Positions 1 to 8,479 of a stretch of DNA of 41,158 bases are shown here, in pieces. Location of the stretch: contig JALWEJ010000045.1 of the NCBI GenBank assembly GCA_027014115.1, forward strand, positions 1 through 41,158, written 5' to 3'. The position numbers and the translations under genes were made by a program. How positions within the stretch are numbered: position 1 is the first letter of the stretch; the number at the start of each line of letters is the position of its first letter. The notes under the pieces are model-generated. The model did no database searches. It saw nothing but the letters and a program-made list of their open reading frames with translations, and was not told the DNA's origin. Source of the DNA: Desulfurellales bacterium (lineage in GTDB: Bacteria; Campylobacterota_A; Desulfurellia; Desulfurellales; Hippeaceae).

Positions 1-28
1 AAACTGGGCTGAAATTATCTCCCAGTTT
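1..28. terminator. Hairpin at the window edge, possible terminator
   Basis: The arms AAACTGGG (1-8) and CCCAGTTT (21-28) are perfect inverted repeats around a 12-nt loop, and the plus strand runs on into TTTTCC. This could be a weak terminator of a gene to the left of the window, or part of the mobile-element end that seems to follow. The stem is short and moderate in G+C, so the call is tentative. Confidence 0.35.
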
Positions 29-129
29 TCCATTGTTTTCAAAGACAGACTTAGTGGATATATCAGGTGAGATTGTGTATAATACTTTCATAGAAAAGGA
101 TGCTTACACAAAATCGGGGACGGTCTCAC
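29..129. mobile_element. Possible remnant of an IS256-like element end
   Basis: At about 104-128 the sequence TTACACAAAATCGGGGACGG continues into TCTCA. Read on the minus strand this begins TGAGACCGTCCC and continues into TTTTGTGTAA, which resembles the terminal inverted repeats I associate with IS256-family elements. If so, the element lies to the left, beyond the window, and its outer edge is near 129. No transposase reading frame or second end is visible here and the target duplication cannot be tested. The call rests on remembered similarity only. Confidence 0.3.
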
Positions 130-344
130 TGCATTAGATAGTATTGTCGGTTAATTCTATCTGATTAAAACATTAGGTAGTGCAAGCTATATTTATGGTT
201 CAACGGCTAACATTATAAATTTTTCATGCCTTACAATAATCATTACCAATCACATCCTCACTTCCTCATCAACTCATTTACTCTTCTACCCATCCACTCC
301 TTCACCCTTTTTACCATCAAAATTCTATAGACTAAAGAAAAAAT
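130..344. other. Gene-free stretch left of the VanZ-like gene
   Basis: I find no gene, RNA or clear regulatory site here. The plus strand is markedly pyrimidine-rich from about 240 to 310. On the minus strand a frame ending at 258 encodes a short basic, helix-like peptide (last 19 codons 258-317), but it has no ribosome binding site and no recognisable family, so I do not call it a gene. A promoter for the downstream operon probably lies here but no convincing -35/-10 pair stands out. Confidence 0.5.
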
Positions 345-752
345 ATGTGTATCATTGCATTTATGGAAAAGGCAGTTGATGTTTTTAAAGCTTCTATAAA
401 ATACCTATTTTACGGCTGGATTTTGAGTGTTGCGTTTTTGTCTTTGTATAACTTCGGGCAGATTGATGCACCGCAGAATTCAGACAAGCTTGTTCACTTT
501 GCAATGTACTTCATTATGACAGCGCTCGGCTATCCATATTTTTTAAAATTTATAAGCTCAAAAAAACTTATATCGGTTATATCTGTGCTTTTTGCCTGTT
601 CTTTTGGTGTTTTAATGGAATTTATCCAATATTTTCTGCCGTACCGCAGCTTTTCTACAGAGGATATAACAGCAAACTGCCTTGGTGCTTTGATATGCGG
701 CATCATAATCATTCCGAAAAACAGGCTTACAATAAACGGACAAAAAATATAA
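345..752 (+). CDS. VanZ-family small membrane protein
   Basis: A 135-residue protein with about four hydrophobic segments (roughly residues 18-38, 50-66, 74-95 and 110-125). The pattern is that of VanZ-like proteins: a first membrane helix, a short loop with DKLVHFAMYF (about 46-55), a conserved acidic EFIQYFLPYRSFSTEDI stretch (about 91-107) and a final helix after the DITANCLGALIG-like motif. In the VanZ family the DK.xH and ExxQ..xxR...D residues are the conserved core. The biochemical role is unknown; VanZ itself gives low-level teicoplanin resistance. The start at 345 has no good ribosome binding site and ATG 363 is an equally possible start. It lies 10 bp before pdxJ and probably opens the pdxJ-acpS-folC operon. 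Confidence 0.8.
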   Translation: MCIIAFMEKAVDVFKASIKYLFYGWILSVAFLSLYNFGQIDAPQNSDKLVHFAMYFIMTALGYPYFLKFISSKKLISVISVLFACSFGVLMEFIQYFLPYRSFSTEDITANCLGALICGIIIIPKNRLTINGQKI

Positions 753-762
753 GGGGGTTGAA

Positions 763-1488
763 ATGGAACTTGGCGTTAATATAGACCATGTGGCAACAAT
801 CAGACAGGCAAGAATGACAAATGAGCCTGAGCCTGTTTATGCAGCTCTTCTCGTGCAGGAGGCTATGGCTGATGGAATAACAATACATTTAAGAGAAGAT
901 AGAAGGCATATTCAGGATAGGGATGTTTATCAGATAAAAGAAATCATAAAAATAAAGCTCAACCTTGAGATGAGTTTAAACGAAGAAATTGTCAATATAG
1001 CCTTGGATGTAAAACCCAATCAGGCAACATTAGTTCCCGAAAAACGGCAGGAGATAACAACAGAGGGCGGGCTTGATATTGTTAAGGAATTTGACAGAGT
1101 AAGCAATGTAACAGAAAGACTAAAATCAAAGGGTATATTTGTCAGCCTGTTTATAGACCCGGACAAAGAGCAGATAGATGCAAGCAAAAAATCAAATACA
1201 CAGGCAGTAGAGCTGCATACCGGAGCATACGCAAATGCAAAAAATGAAAAAGAGAGAATGTTTGAACTAAACAGGCTTATAGATGCTGCAAAATATGCAA
1301 AATCCATAGGATTGACAGTTCATGCAGGACACGGTTTAACCTACGAGAATGTAAAGCCTGTTGCTGCAGTAAAAGAGATAACAGAACTCAATATCGGACA
1401 CAGCATAATTGCCAAAAGCGTGTTTGTAGGTATAAAAGACGCCGTTATAATGATGAGAAACCTCATAAAAGAAGCAAGATGGAAATAG
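763..1488 (+). CDS. pdxJ: Pyridoxine 5'-phosphate synthase
   Basis: PdxJ condenses 3-amino-2-oxopropyl phosphate with 1-deoxyxylulose 5-phosphate to make pyridoxine 5'-phosphate, the last ring-closing step of the DXP-dependent vitamin B6 pathway in the cytoplasm. The 241-residue length is normal. The N-terminus MELGVNIDHVATIRQAR is diagnostic, followed by HLREDRRHIQDRD (about 42-54), the LVPEKRQEITTEGG loop (about 90-103) and HAGHGLTYENV (about 187-197), all lining the TIM-barrel phosphate sites. The start has the ribosome binding site AAGGGGG about 6 nt upstream. Its end overlaps acpS by 10 bp, so the two are translationally coupled. Confidence 0.97.
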   Translation: MELGVNIDHVATIRQARMTNEPEPVYAALLVQEAMADGITIHLREDRRHIQDRDVYQIKEIIKIKLNLEMSLNEEIVNIALDVKPNQATLVPEKRQEITTEGGLDIVKEFDRVSNVTERLKSKGIFVSLFIDPDKEQIDASKKSNTQAVELHTGAYANAKNEKERMFELNRLIDAAKYAKSIGLTVHAGHGLTYENVKPVAAVKEITELNIGHSIIAKSVFVGIKDAVIMMRNLIKEARWK

Positions 1489-1808
1489 GCATAGATATTG
1501 AAGAAATTGACAGAATCAAAAAAGTGCATAAAAAATGGGGTGATAAATTCTTAGACAGGGTCTTCAACAAAGAAGAGATTGACTACTGTTTCAAAAAAAA
1601 CAACCCTTACCCTTCGCTATGCGGAAGATTCTGCGCAAAAGAGGCAGTAATAAAGGTTTTGGATGTTCCTGTTGATTTCAAGGATATAAAAATAACAAAT
1701 TTGAAAAACGGAAAACCCGTTGTTTCAATAAAAAACAAGCCCTCAGATATAAAAATATCCATAAGCCACTCAAGAGCATACGCAGCAGTAGTAGCAGTCA
1801 AGCAATGA
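1479..1808 (+). CDS. acpS: Holo-[acyl-carrier-protein] synthase
   Basis: AcpS moves 4'-phosphopantetheine from coenzyme A to the serine of apo-ACP, activating fatty acid synthesis. The 109-residue protein has the short AcpS-type architecture: MEIGIDIEEIDRI at the N-terminus with the Mg-binding Asp in GIDIEEI, FCAKEAVIKVL at about 50-60 with the second metal ligand Glu, and SISHSRAYAAVVAV at the C-terminus. It is slightly shorter than E. coli AcpS (126). It starts inside the 3' end of pdxJ and ends 4 bp inside folC. A pdxJ-acpS pairing is common in bacteria. Confidence 0.95.
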   Translation: MEIGIDIEEIDRIKKVHKKWGDKFLDRVFNKEEIDYCFKKNNPYPSLCGRFCAKEAVIKVLDVPVDFKDIKITNLKNGKPVVSIKNKPSDIKISISHSRAYAAVVAVKQ

Positions 1809-3013
1809 ACGAAATAGATGCATACAAACAGTTCTCAAACATACTAAACAGCCTACAGCCTTACTCTATCGACTTATCACTTGATAGAATTAAAGAATGT
1901 TTAAACAAAATCGGCAATCCTCAGAACAGTTTTAAATCCATAATAGTGGGCGGAACAAACGGAAAAGGCAGTGTATGTCAATTTTTAACAGACACATTGA
2001 TGTATGCAGGATACATTGTCGGCACATACACATCTCCACACCTTATTCAAATAAACGAACGATTTAGGATAATCAACAAAACCATACCTTACAATCAACT
2101 GCTTAAATATGCTAAACAGATACAGTTTAAACAAAATGTCACAAATCTCACATACTTCGAATTTTTAACCACTTTGGCTTTTTTGGCTTTTCGGGATTTA
2201 AAGATTGACATAGCTGTTCTTGAGGTTGGAATGGGCGGTGAGTATGATGCTGTCAATACGGTAAATCCTATTCTGAGTATAATAACAAGGATTTCTCTTG
2301 ACCATGAGGAATATCTTGGCAAAACACACAAAGATATAGCAAAAACAAAGTCTAAAATAATAAAAAATATCGGCGTTGTAGGAAAAAACTCAAAAACGGT
2401 TATTGAGACAATCAAAAAAAACACACAGGCAGAACTGTTTTTTGTTGATGATTCTTACTTAAAAAAAGCCGACAGCATGGAAACATATATGAACAGCAAA
2501 TCGGCAAAAGAAAATCTTGCTTCAGCACTGCTTGCCATAGATATTCTAAAAAAAGAATATAAAATGAATTTGAGTTATAAGCCTCTTAAAAAAACACTCT
2601 GGCCCGGGCGGTTTGAAATTATAAAATCGAATAACAAAACATTTATACTTGACGGTGCGCATAACAAAAGCGCAGTATTTAAGCTTGTTTTATCCCTGCA
2701 GCAATACAAAACAGACAAGATACTAATTTTTTCAGCTTTAAAACAAAAAGATTGGAAAAACAACTTAAAAATCCTAATACCGCATTTCACAAAAATTATA
2801 TTAACACCTATTTCTCAGCACAAGTTATCGGAAAGCTTATTGAATATTCAAAAATTTATAGGAAAAGATAAGAAAACAGTATTAAGCAAAAACACAAATG
2901 AAGCCGTAATAACAGCAATGAAAGAAGAAGAAAAGGTTGTCGTAATAACCGGCTCTTTGTATTTGATAGGCGAAGCAAAAGCCTCACCTATCAATACAAA
3001 TTTTTTACCTTAA
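1805..3013 (+). CDS. folC: Bifunctional folylpolyglutamate/dihydrofolate synthase
   Basis: A 402-residue Mur-ligase-type ATP-dependent enzyme that adds glutamate to dihydropteroate and/or reduced folates. Visible signatures are the DLSLDRIKECL start region, the P-loop GGTNGKGSVCQFL (about 48-60), the YTSPHL substrate loop (about 74-79), the EVGMGGEYDAVN motif (about 139-150), DHEEYLG (about 167-173) and the C-terminal-domain motif LDGAHNKSA (about 283-291). Whether it has both activities cannot be told from sequence. Its ATG overlaps the acpS stop. Its stop codon overlaps that of the convergent porB gene, leaving no room for a terminator between them. Confidence 0.93.
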   Translation: MNEIDAYKQFSNILNSLQPYSIDLSLDRIKECLNKIGNPQNSFKSIIVGGTNGKGSVCQFLTDTLMYAGYIVGTYTSPHLIQINERFRIINKTIPYNQLLKYAKQIQFKQNVTNLTYFEFLTTLAFLAFRDLKIDIAVLEVGMGGEYDAVNTVNPILSIITRISLDHEEYLGKTHKDIAKTKSKIIKNIGVVGKNSKTVIETIKKNTQAELFFVDDSYLKKADSMETYMNSKSAKENLASALLAIDILKKEYKMNLSYKPLKKTLWPGRFEIIKSNNKTFILDGAHNKSAVFKLVLSLQQYKTDKILIFSALKQKDWKNNLKILIPHFTKIILTPISQHKLSESLLNIQKFIGKDKKTVLSKNTNEAVITAMKEEEKVVVITGSLYLIGEAKASPINTNFLP

Positions 3014-3951
3014 TATCCTATACCTGCTTCTTCTCTTTTTAAGAGCCACTCCCAGTGTCTATCGACCTGCTTTTGATATTCTTCAATGAGGTGCTCATTT
3101 CCTTTTTTAAACAGATGAGCAAATCTCTTTTGTGGTTTTAGGTAATCCTCAACTGGAAGTTTGTTTTTTGGTTTGTAGTTGATAATAACCTTGCCTTCAA
3201 CAACCTCATAAATAGGCCATACGCATGTATCAACAGCCAGTTGTGCTATCTTTATGGCATCCTGAGCGGGGAATCCCCAACCGGTTGTACAAGGCTCAAT
3301 TACATTGATGTATGTAGGACCGTTAACATCCAAAGCCTTTTTAACCTTATCCATCAGGTCTCTCCAATTTGACGGAGAAGCTTGGGCAATATACTGCATA
3401 TGGTGACCCTCAAGAACGCTCATTATATCTTTTTTGGGCTGCTCTTTTCCGTGCTTTATTGTTCCATTCGGACTTGTTGTTGTATTTGCACCAAACGGTG
3501 TTGCACTTGAACGCTGGTTACCGGTATTTTGATAAGCATTATTATCGTTACATACATAGAGAAATTGATGTCCTCTCTCTATTGCACCGGAAAGTGCCTG
3601 AAGTCCGATATCGTATGTTCCACCGTCACTTGCTACAGCTATAAATCTTATGTCTTTATTCGTTTTTCCCTTTTTTTTCCATACCTTATACATAGCCTCA
3701 ACGCCTGAAATCGTGCTTGCAGCATTTTCAAATGCGTTGTGAATCCATGACATATTCCAACTTGTATAAGGATAAAGTCCTGTTGACACCTCAAAACATC
3801 CCGTAGCAGCTGCAGCTACAATTTCGTATTTATCCGTATCGGCTGCAGCCAAAACCTGTCTCATAATAACGGAATGGGTGCAACCGGGACACAATCTATG
3901 GCCATTAACAAGACCTTCTTTTTTCTTTGCCAATTCATTTAAAAGAGCCAT
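3010..3951 (-). CDS. porB: Pyruvate:ferredoxin oxidoreductase, beta subunit
   Basis: The beta subunit binds thiamine pyrophosphate and a 4Fe-4S cluster in the enzyme that interconverts pyruvate + CoA and acetyl-CoA + CO2 with ferredoxin as electron carrier. The 313 residues show the cluster motif LCPGCTHS (about 21-28), a second Cys in TGCFEVS (about 50-56), the TPP/Mg motif ASDGGTYDIG (about 107-116) with NDNNAYQNTG (about 135-144), and EPCTTGWG near 219-226. It is the last gene of the order porC-porD-porA-porB, starting 3 bp after porA. Substrate preference for pyruvate over other 2-oxoacids is inferred from the four-subunit layout and PorA resemblance. Confidence 0.93.
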   Translation of the reverse strand: MALLNELAKKKEGLVNGHRLCPGCTHSVIMRQVLAAADTDKYEIVAAAATGCFEVSTGLYPYTSWNMSWIHNAFENAASTISGVEAMYKVWKKKGKTNKDIRFIAVASDGGTYDIGLQALSGAIERGHQFLYVCNDNNAYQNTGNQRSSATPFGANTTTSPNGTIKHGKEQPKKDIMSVLEGHHMQYIAQASPSNWRDLMDKVKKALDVNGPTYINVIEPCTTGWGFPAQDAIKIAQLAVDTCVWPIYEVVEGKVIINYKPKNKLPVEDYLKPQKRFAHLFKKGNEHLIEEYQKQVDRHWEWLLKREEAGIGY

Positions 3952-3954
3952 ATC

Positions 3955-5145
3955 TTACCCCCATGCTCCTCTTAGATTTAAGCAGTCAAACTGTTTCTCA
4001 ATCTTTCCTGTTTCAACTATTCTCTTTAGAGAATCATAAACGGAATTTATATGGACAGGCTGAGTATCCCTTCCACCAAGTCCGTATGAATAATTTATAA
4101 CCGGAGGTCTGTTGCTCATATCGTATAAAGCGCTTCTTATTTCAGTAAAAAGAGGTCCACCCTGTGCACCGGCAGGAGAAACTCTGTCCAAAACTGCAAC
4201 GGCCTTTGCAGCGGATAGTACATCCGACAACTCTTGATACGGGAACGGCCTGAACAGTCTTACCTTTAAAAGACCTGCCTTTACACCGTTTTCTCTCAAC
4301 GAGTCAACAACATCCTTTGTTGTTCCGCAAACAGAGCCCATTGCAACTATTACATATTCCGCATCATCCATCTTGTATGCTTCATATAAGCCGTAATCTC
4401 TGCCAAATGCCTTGCCAAAGTCTTTTCCGACACTTGCAACAATATCTTTTGCATTTAATAAGCCGTGAAGCTGATTCATTCTGTGTTCAAAATACCAATC
4501 AGGCGGAGCCCAAGCGCCGTGTGTTACAGGCTCGTCTGTATTAAGAAGAGGAAGAAGCGGCTCATATTCTCCGACAAACTCTTTAACCTTATCATCCTCT
4601 TCCAGCTCCCATATTTCTATGGAGTGTGATATATTGAAACCATCAAATGCAGCCAAAGCCGGTGTCATAACATCCTTGTTTTCTGCAATTTTTACTGCTT
4701 GAATAAGATTGTCGTATGCCTCTTGCGAATTCTCGGAAACAAGCTGAATCCAGCCAGTATCTCTTCCGCCCATAATGTCTGAATGGTCACCGTGAATATT
4801 TAAAGGTCCGGACAATGCCCTTGCCGCAACAGCCATAACAATCGGCAATCTGGCACCTGATGCAATATAAAGTATCTCCCACATCAAAGCATAACCGTTT
4901 GCACTTGTTGCAGTCATAACCCTTCCGCCTGCTGCAGAAGCTCCAACACATGCACTCATAGCTGAGTGTTCGGATTCGACGGTAACAAGCTCGGTATCCA
5001 TCTTGCCGTCAGCTATAAACTGAGCAACATTCTGAGGAATAGGCGTAGATGGAGTTATTGGAAAAGCTGCTACCACATCAGGGTTAATCTGCCTAATTGC
5101 GTGAGCAGCAGCCTCATTTCCTGTCAACGCTACTTTTCTACCCAT
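3955..5145 (-). CDS. porA: Pyruvate:ferredoxin oxidoreductase, alpha subunit
   Basis: The 396-residue alpha subunit contributes the pyrimidine-binding half of the TPP site and the transketolase-C-like domain. Characteristic stretches are LTGNEAAAHAIRQINPDVVA (residues 7-26), AAFPITPSTPIPQ (about 25-37), the TVESEHSAMSACVGA segment (about 57-71) and TATSANGYALMWE (about 79-91), plus a C-terminal domain with LLKVRLFRPFP (about 294-304). It has a good ribosome binding site (GGAGG about 6 nt upstream of the ATG) and lies 13 bp downstream of porD. All four subunits of the archaeal/anaerobe-type enzyme are encoded side by side. Confidence 0.93.
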   Translation of the reverse strand: MGRKVALTGNEAAAHAIRQINPDVVAAFPITPSTPIPQNVAQFIADGKMDTELVTVESEHSAMSACVGASAAGGRVMTATSANGYALMWEILYIASGARLPIVMAVAARALSGPLNIHGDHSDIMGGRDTGWIQLVSENSQEAYDNLIQAVKIAENKDVMTPALAAFDGFNISHSIEIWELEEDDKVKEFVGEYEPLLPLLNTDEPVTHGAWAPPDWYFEHRMNQLHGLLNAKDIVASVGKDFGKAFGRDYGLYEAYKMDDAEYVIVAMGSVCGTTKDVVDSLRENGVKAGLLKVRLFRPFPYQELSDVLSAAKAVAVLDRVSPAGAQGGPLFTEIRSALYDMSNRPPVINYSYGLGGRDTQPVHINSVYDSLKRIVETGKIEKQFDCLNLRGAWG

Positions 5146-5158
5146 TATATCCTCCTAT

Positions 5159-5503
5159 TTATTTAGAAAACACTTCTTTTCTTATTTCTTCTTCACTCTT
5201 ACCTTTAACCTCAGACTCAAGCAACATAGTCAGAGATTTTGGTTTGGAAGGACACTGCTCAACACAGATACCGCATCCTTTGCAGTGGTCATAATCTATT
5301 CCGCTCATCTTCCCATCTTTATCAACCAATATTGAGCTATCCGGGCAGTAAACCCAGCAGAACATACACTGTATACATGTATCAGGATTCCAAACAGGTC
5401 TCTCCACTCTCCAAGAACCTGTTTCATAGCTTTTACTATTACCAGGGTCTTTTATGGCAGCCCCAATCAAAACCTCATTCCAATCAAGCAATTTTTCCGA
5501 CAT
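5159..5503 (-). CDS. porD: Pyruvate:ferredoxin oxidoreductase, delta (ferredoxin-like) subunit
   Basis: A 114-residue 2x[4Fe-4S] electron-transfer subunit that wires PorB to external ferredoxin. Two cluster motifs are visible: CIQCMFCWVYCP (about 42-53) and CKGCGICVEQCP (about 73-84), both of the CxxCxxCxxxCP type. The ATG overlaps the porC stop codon (TAATG) and is preceded by GGAGG. It sits between the gamma and alpha genes as in other four-subunit enzymes. Confidence 0.94.
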   Translation of the reverse strand: MSEKLLDWNEVLIGAAIKDPGNSKSYETGSWRVERPVWNPDTCIQCMFCWVYCPDSSILVDKDGKMSGIDYDHCKGCGICVEQCPSKPKSLTMLLESEVKGKSEEEIRKEVFSK

Positions 5504-6078
5504 TATTTTACCTCCTCATAAGCCTTTTCAATGGCCTGCTTGTTCCCATCTATAATCTTCTGTGGGAATTTTCCTTCATGTTCAAGTAAATCAACAACAC
5601 CTTTTGAGATCTCGTTCTTAGAAAAAAGCCCTGTAACTTTTGCCAAAGCTCCAATCATAGGAGTGTTTGGAATTGCCCTACCCAAGGCTTCCATACTTAT
5701 CTTGTTTGCATCAACAACATAAACATCATAACCCTGCAGTCCAAGCTCGTCAATAACACTTTGTTTATCAAATGCAGTATTGACTATAACCTTTCCGTCT
5801 TTTTTTAATCCCTCTTTAACATCTACAAGTCCCAGTAGTGTAGGATCAAGCAAAAGGACAATATCCGGCTCCATATATTCCGAATGATCTCTAATAATCT
5901 TATCATCTATTCTTGTGAAAGCTATAACCGGAGCTCCCCTTTTTTCCGCACCATATACAGCAAAACCTTGGGCATAAACGCCCTCTTCTTGAGAAATTAA
6001 CTCAGCCAAGGTTTTAGCAGCGGTAACAGCACCTTGGCCGGCTCTACCGTGCCATCTAATATCCATCTTCTTAGACAT
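5503..6078 (-). CDS. porC: Pyruvate:ferredoxin oxidoreductase, gamma subunit
   Basis: A 191-residue protein of the 2-oxoacid:acceptor oxidoreductase gamma family, which closes the CoA-binding side of the complex. The N-terminal RWHGRAGQGAVTAAKTLAE (about 8-26) is the conserved glycine-rich motif of the family. Next come GFAVYGAEKRGAPVIAF (about 38-54) and a C-terminal segment with IPNTPMIGALAKVTG (about 136-150). The start has GGGGGT about 8 nt upstream. It is 25 bp from recR with no visible terminator, so the por genes may be read through from the upstream dnaX-ybaB-recR unit. Confidence 0.92.
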   Translation of the reverse strand: MSKKMDIRWHGRAGQGAVTAAKTLAELISQEEGVYAQGFAVYGAEKRGAPVIAFTRIDDKIIRDHSEYMEPDIVLLLDPTLLGLVDVKEGLKKDGKVIVNTAFDKQSVIDELGLQGYDVYVVDANKISMEALGRAIPNTPMIGALAKVTGLFSKNEISKGVVDLLEHEGKFPQKIIDGNKQAIEKAYEEVK

Positions 6079-6103
6079 CTTAAAAACCCCCGTTCAAATT
6101 AGT

Positions 6104-6706
6104 TTATACGGCATGTCTACCTTTAAACGCCTCTATCAATGTACTCTTATCAACAAAATTAATACTTGTTCCCAAAGGAACACCAGATGCTATTTTTGTG
6201 ATTTTTACCTTTGAATTTTTTAAACTCTCTTTTATGTACTGTGTTGTCAAATCCCCCTCCAATGTTGAACTGACTACCAAAATAACTTCATTGATGCTTT
6301 CTTCAATTACTCTTTTAACTAAGTAGTCTAATCCCAGTCTATATAAATCTATACCGTATAGTGGTGAAACAAGCCCCCCAAGAATGTAGTAAGTGCCATT
6401 ATACACAGAACTTGATTCAATTGCAAGAAAATTTTCAAAGCTTTCAACAACACATATAACGGAATTGTCCCTTGTTGTGTCTTTGCATAACTCACATACA
6501 CCGTCAGCATTTCTTGTTAGATTTCTGCACAGTTTGCAAAGCTTTATTTCATCTGCAGCACTCTTTAAAGCATTTGACAACAACAACGCATCCTCTTTAT
6601 GTTCAACCATCCATAAAGCATACCTTGTTGCAGTCTTTTCACCAATACCCGGCAGCTTCGATAAATGGCGAACAACATCGTCCAATACGGAAAAACCGTC
6701 AAGCAT
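6104..6706 (-). CDS. recR: Recombination mediator RecR
   Basis: RecR acts with RecF/RecO to load RecA at single-strand gaps. The 200-residue protein has the usual order: helix-hairpin-helix region LSKLPGIGEKTATRYAL (about 16-32), a four-cysteine zinc finger CKLCRNL...CELC (Cys at about 57, 60, 69, 72), a Toprim domain beginning ICVVES (about 84-89) and the C-terminal ITKIASGVPLG Walker-B-like segment. Its ATG directly follows the ybaB stop. The dnaX-ybaB-recR order is widely conserved. Confidence 0.95.
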   Translation of the reverse strand: MLDGFSVLDDVVRHLSKLPGIGEKTATRYALWMVEHKEDALLLSNALKSAADEIKLCKLCRNLTRNADGVCELCKDTTRDNSVICVVESFENFLAIESSSVYNGTYYILGGLVSPLYGIDLYRLGLDYLVKRVIEESINEVILVVSSTLEGDLTTQYIKESLKNSKVKITKIASGVPLGTSINFVDKSTLIEAFKGRHAV

Positions 6707-7036
6707 TTAGAACATTCCGGGTATATTCATACCACCTGTTAAAGCAGCCAACTTTTCTTCCACTGCAGATTTCGATTTCCTTATAGCCTCATTTACACCC
6801 GATAGAATTAAATCTTCCAATGTTTCTATATCTTCAGGGTCAACAATATCTTTAGAAAGTTTTATATCTACGATTTCGCCGGCTCCGTTTGATTTTACAT
6901 TAACCATACCACCGCCAACACTAACCTCTGTTATCTCCTTTGCAGCCTCTTCTTGTGCCTTGGCTATCTCTTTCTGCATCTTTTTAGCCTGAGACATAAG
7001 AGAATTCAAATCCATTCCTCCAAAACCCTTAGCCAT
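6707..7036 (-). CDS. ybaB: YbaB/EbfC family nucleoid-associated protein
   Basis: A 109-residue DNA-binding protein of the YbaB/EbfC family, which forms tweezer-like dimers on DNA. Seen here are the Met/Gln/Lys-rich N-terminal helix (MSQAKKMQKEIAKAQEE, about 14-30), the central SVGGGMVNVKSNGAGEIVDI sheet (about 39-58) and a second helix rich in Glu/Lys. The ribosome binding site GGAGGT sits 4-5 nt before the ATG. It lies between dnaX and recR, its classical position. Confidence 0.93.
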   Translation of the reverse strand: MAKGFGGMDLNSLMSQAKKMQKEIAKAQEEAAKEITEVSVGGGMVNVKSNGAGEIVDIKLSKDIVDPEDIETLEDLILSGVNEAIRKSKSAVEEKLAALTGGMNIPGMF

Positions 7037-7073
7037 ACCACCTCCAAAGAATTAAACTAAATTTAATTATAAA

Positions 7074-8333
7074 CTAATTATTTATTTTTTCAACGGAAAC
7101 AATCTTACCGCCAAATTCATTCAAAATCTTTTCAACATATTTGCTTGTTATTTGAGTTTCGTTATTTTCTTTGCTCACTTGGTCGTTTTTTGCAATTTCT
7201 TCATTCACCGGATTTATATTATCATTTGCTTGTTGTTTGTATTTTATTTCAATACTTTCTTCTTTGCTTTCAATAATCGGCGACAAAGATGCATTCAACA
7301 GTTTTTCAACCACATCACCGATTTTATCAAGGTTTGAAATAGCTACGGATTTGTAAGAAGCTATTGAAAAAACGCTCAAAGAATCAATACCCTGTTTTAT
7401 ATCCAAAAGTGCTTTATAGTAAATATTAAGAAGACCCGCTTTATATTCATCCTGCAGTTCAGCATTTAGAAGATATTCTATGCACTGTTTTGCCAAAACC
7501 TCAAAATTTACATCCTTATTGTATAATTCCTTTATTAAATCAAGCGCACTCTCTGCGTCTTTATTAAATAGAAATCCAAAATATTTTTCAACTGTCTGAA
7601 CATCCGTTATGCCTACAACTATCGAAACATCTTCTGTTGTCAATGTATCATTTGAATATGATATACATCTGTCGAGATATCCTTCGGCTACTCTTAATGA
7701 GCCGAAACTTGCGAAAGCTACGATATCCAAGGCATCATCCTCAATTGATATCTGCTCTTTGCTGACAATATCTTTCAGCTTAAGCTTTATGATATCTTTC
7801 GGTATCTTTTTAAGATTTAAAATTTGACATCTTGATAGTATCGTATCGGGAAGTTTATCCATAGCCGTTGTTGCAAAAATAAATTTTACATAATCAGGTG
7901 GTTCTTCAATTGTTTTCAAAAGAGCATTAAACGCCTCTTGGGTAAACATATGAACTTCATCAATAATATAAATCTTATACCTGCTTTTCAAAGGAGGATA
8001 TTTTACACTTTCTATGATGGAACGGGCATCTTCAACCTTTCTATTGGATGCACCGTCTATTTCATAGACATCAACATTTTTGCCTTCGGATATAGATACA
8101 CAGGATTCACACTTATTGCATGGTTCAATAGTGGGGCCTTCTGAACAGTTAAGAGACTTTGCTATTATTCTTGCTGTGGATGTTTTTCCAACCCCCATGG
8201 GTCCTGCAAGCAAAATAGCATGATGAAGCCTATTGGATGAAATAGCATTTTTTAATATTCTAACTGCAACATCCTGTCCTACTACTTCATCTAACTTGGT
8301 CGGTCTGTATTTTCTTGCTAATACCTTATACAC
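7074..8333 (-). CDS. dnaX: DNA polymerase III clamp-loader subunit tau/gamma
   Basis: The ATPase subunit of the clamp loader. It shows Walker A GPMGVGKTSTAR, a zinc-binding group CSEGPTIEPCNKCESC, Walker B IYIIDEVHMFT, sensor 1 IFATT and an SRC motif (ILSRCQIL). I place the start at GTG 8333, giving about 419 residues beginning VYKVLARKYRPT, because AAGGGAG lies 5 nt upstream and conservation starts there. The longer GTG start at 8357 would add eight non-conserved residues and run up to the SRP RNA. The protein is short (gamma-like length) with a low-complexity C-terminus and no tau-type polymerase-binding region; I see no frameshift site that would make two products. Confidence 0.92.
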   Translation of the reverse strand: MYKVLARKYRPTKLDEVVGQDVAVRILKNAISSNRLHHAILLAGPMGVGKTSTARIIAKSLNCSEGPTIEPCNKCESCVSISEGKNVDVYEIDGASNRKVEDARSIIESVKYPPLKSRYKIYIIDEVHMFTQEAFNALLKTIEEPPDYVKFIFATTAMDKLPDTILSRCQILNLKKIPKDIIKLKLKDIVSKEQISIEDDALDIVAFASFGSLRVAEGYLDRCISYSNDTLTTEDVSIVVGITDVQTVEKYFGFLFNKDAESALDLIKELYNKDVNFEVLAKQCIEYLLNAELQDEYKAGLLNIYYKALLDIKQGIDSLSVFSIASYKSVAISNLDKIGDVVEKLLNASLSPIIESKEESIEIKYKQQANDNINPVNEEIAKNDQVSKENNETQITSKYVEKILNEFGGKIVSVEKINN

Positions 8334-8361
8334 CTCATCTCCCTTAGCGATGCCCACCTCA

Positions 8362-8455
8362 AGCAGAATTCCACACGCTCACACAACCTTGCCTACCGTT
8401 GCTTCCTTCCGGACCTGGCGGGGTTCGGCAAGGAGTGCGTCATGCGGGTCCGCAA
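8362..8455 (-). ncRNA. ffs: Small bacterial signal recognition particle RNA (4.5S)
   Basis: The minus strand holds the invariant SRP domain IV core GCCAGGTCCGGAAGGAAGCA, with the GGAA tetraloop and asymmetric internal loop. It is flanked by the complementary arms CCTTGCC and GGCAAGG and an outer imperfect helix (CGCAC with GTGTG, then ACGCC with TGTGG). The RNA pairs with Ffh for co-translational targeting. The ends are approximate. It lies directly upstream of dnaX, an order also known from Bacillus (scr-dnaX). Confidence 0.92.
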
Positions 8456-8479
8456 GAGATAGACATCGCCAAAAGAAAC

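Noticed and set aside
258-317. Short minus-strand frame encoding a basic peptide of about 19 codons from its internal ATG
   Set aside because: No ribosome binding site, no family resemblance, and the frame extends into the VanZ-like gene; it looks like chance or a relic.
3010-6078. Assignment as 2-oxoglutarate or branched-chain 2-oxoacid oxidoreductase instead of pyruvate
   Set aside because: Gene order and separate gamma, delta, alpha, beta subunits with PorA-like sequence favour pyruvate, though sequence alone does not exclude another 2-oxoacid.
7074-8333. Programmed frameshift in dnaX giving tau and gamma forms
   Set aside because: I found no A-rich slippery heptamer followed by a stem-loop, and the reading frame simply ends with a normal tail.
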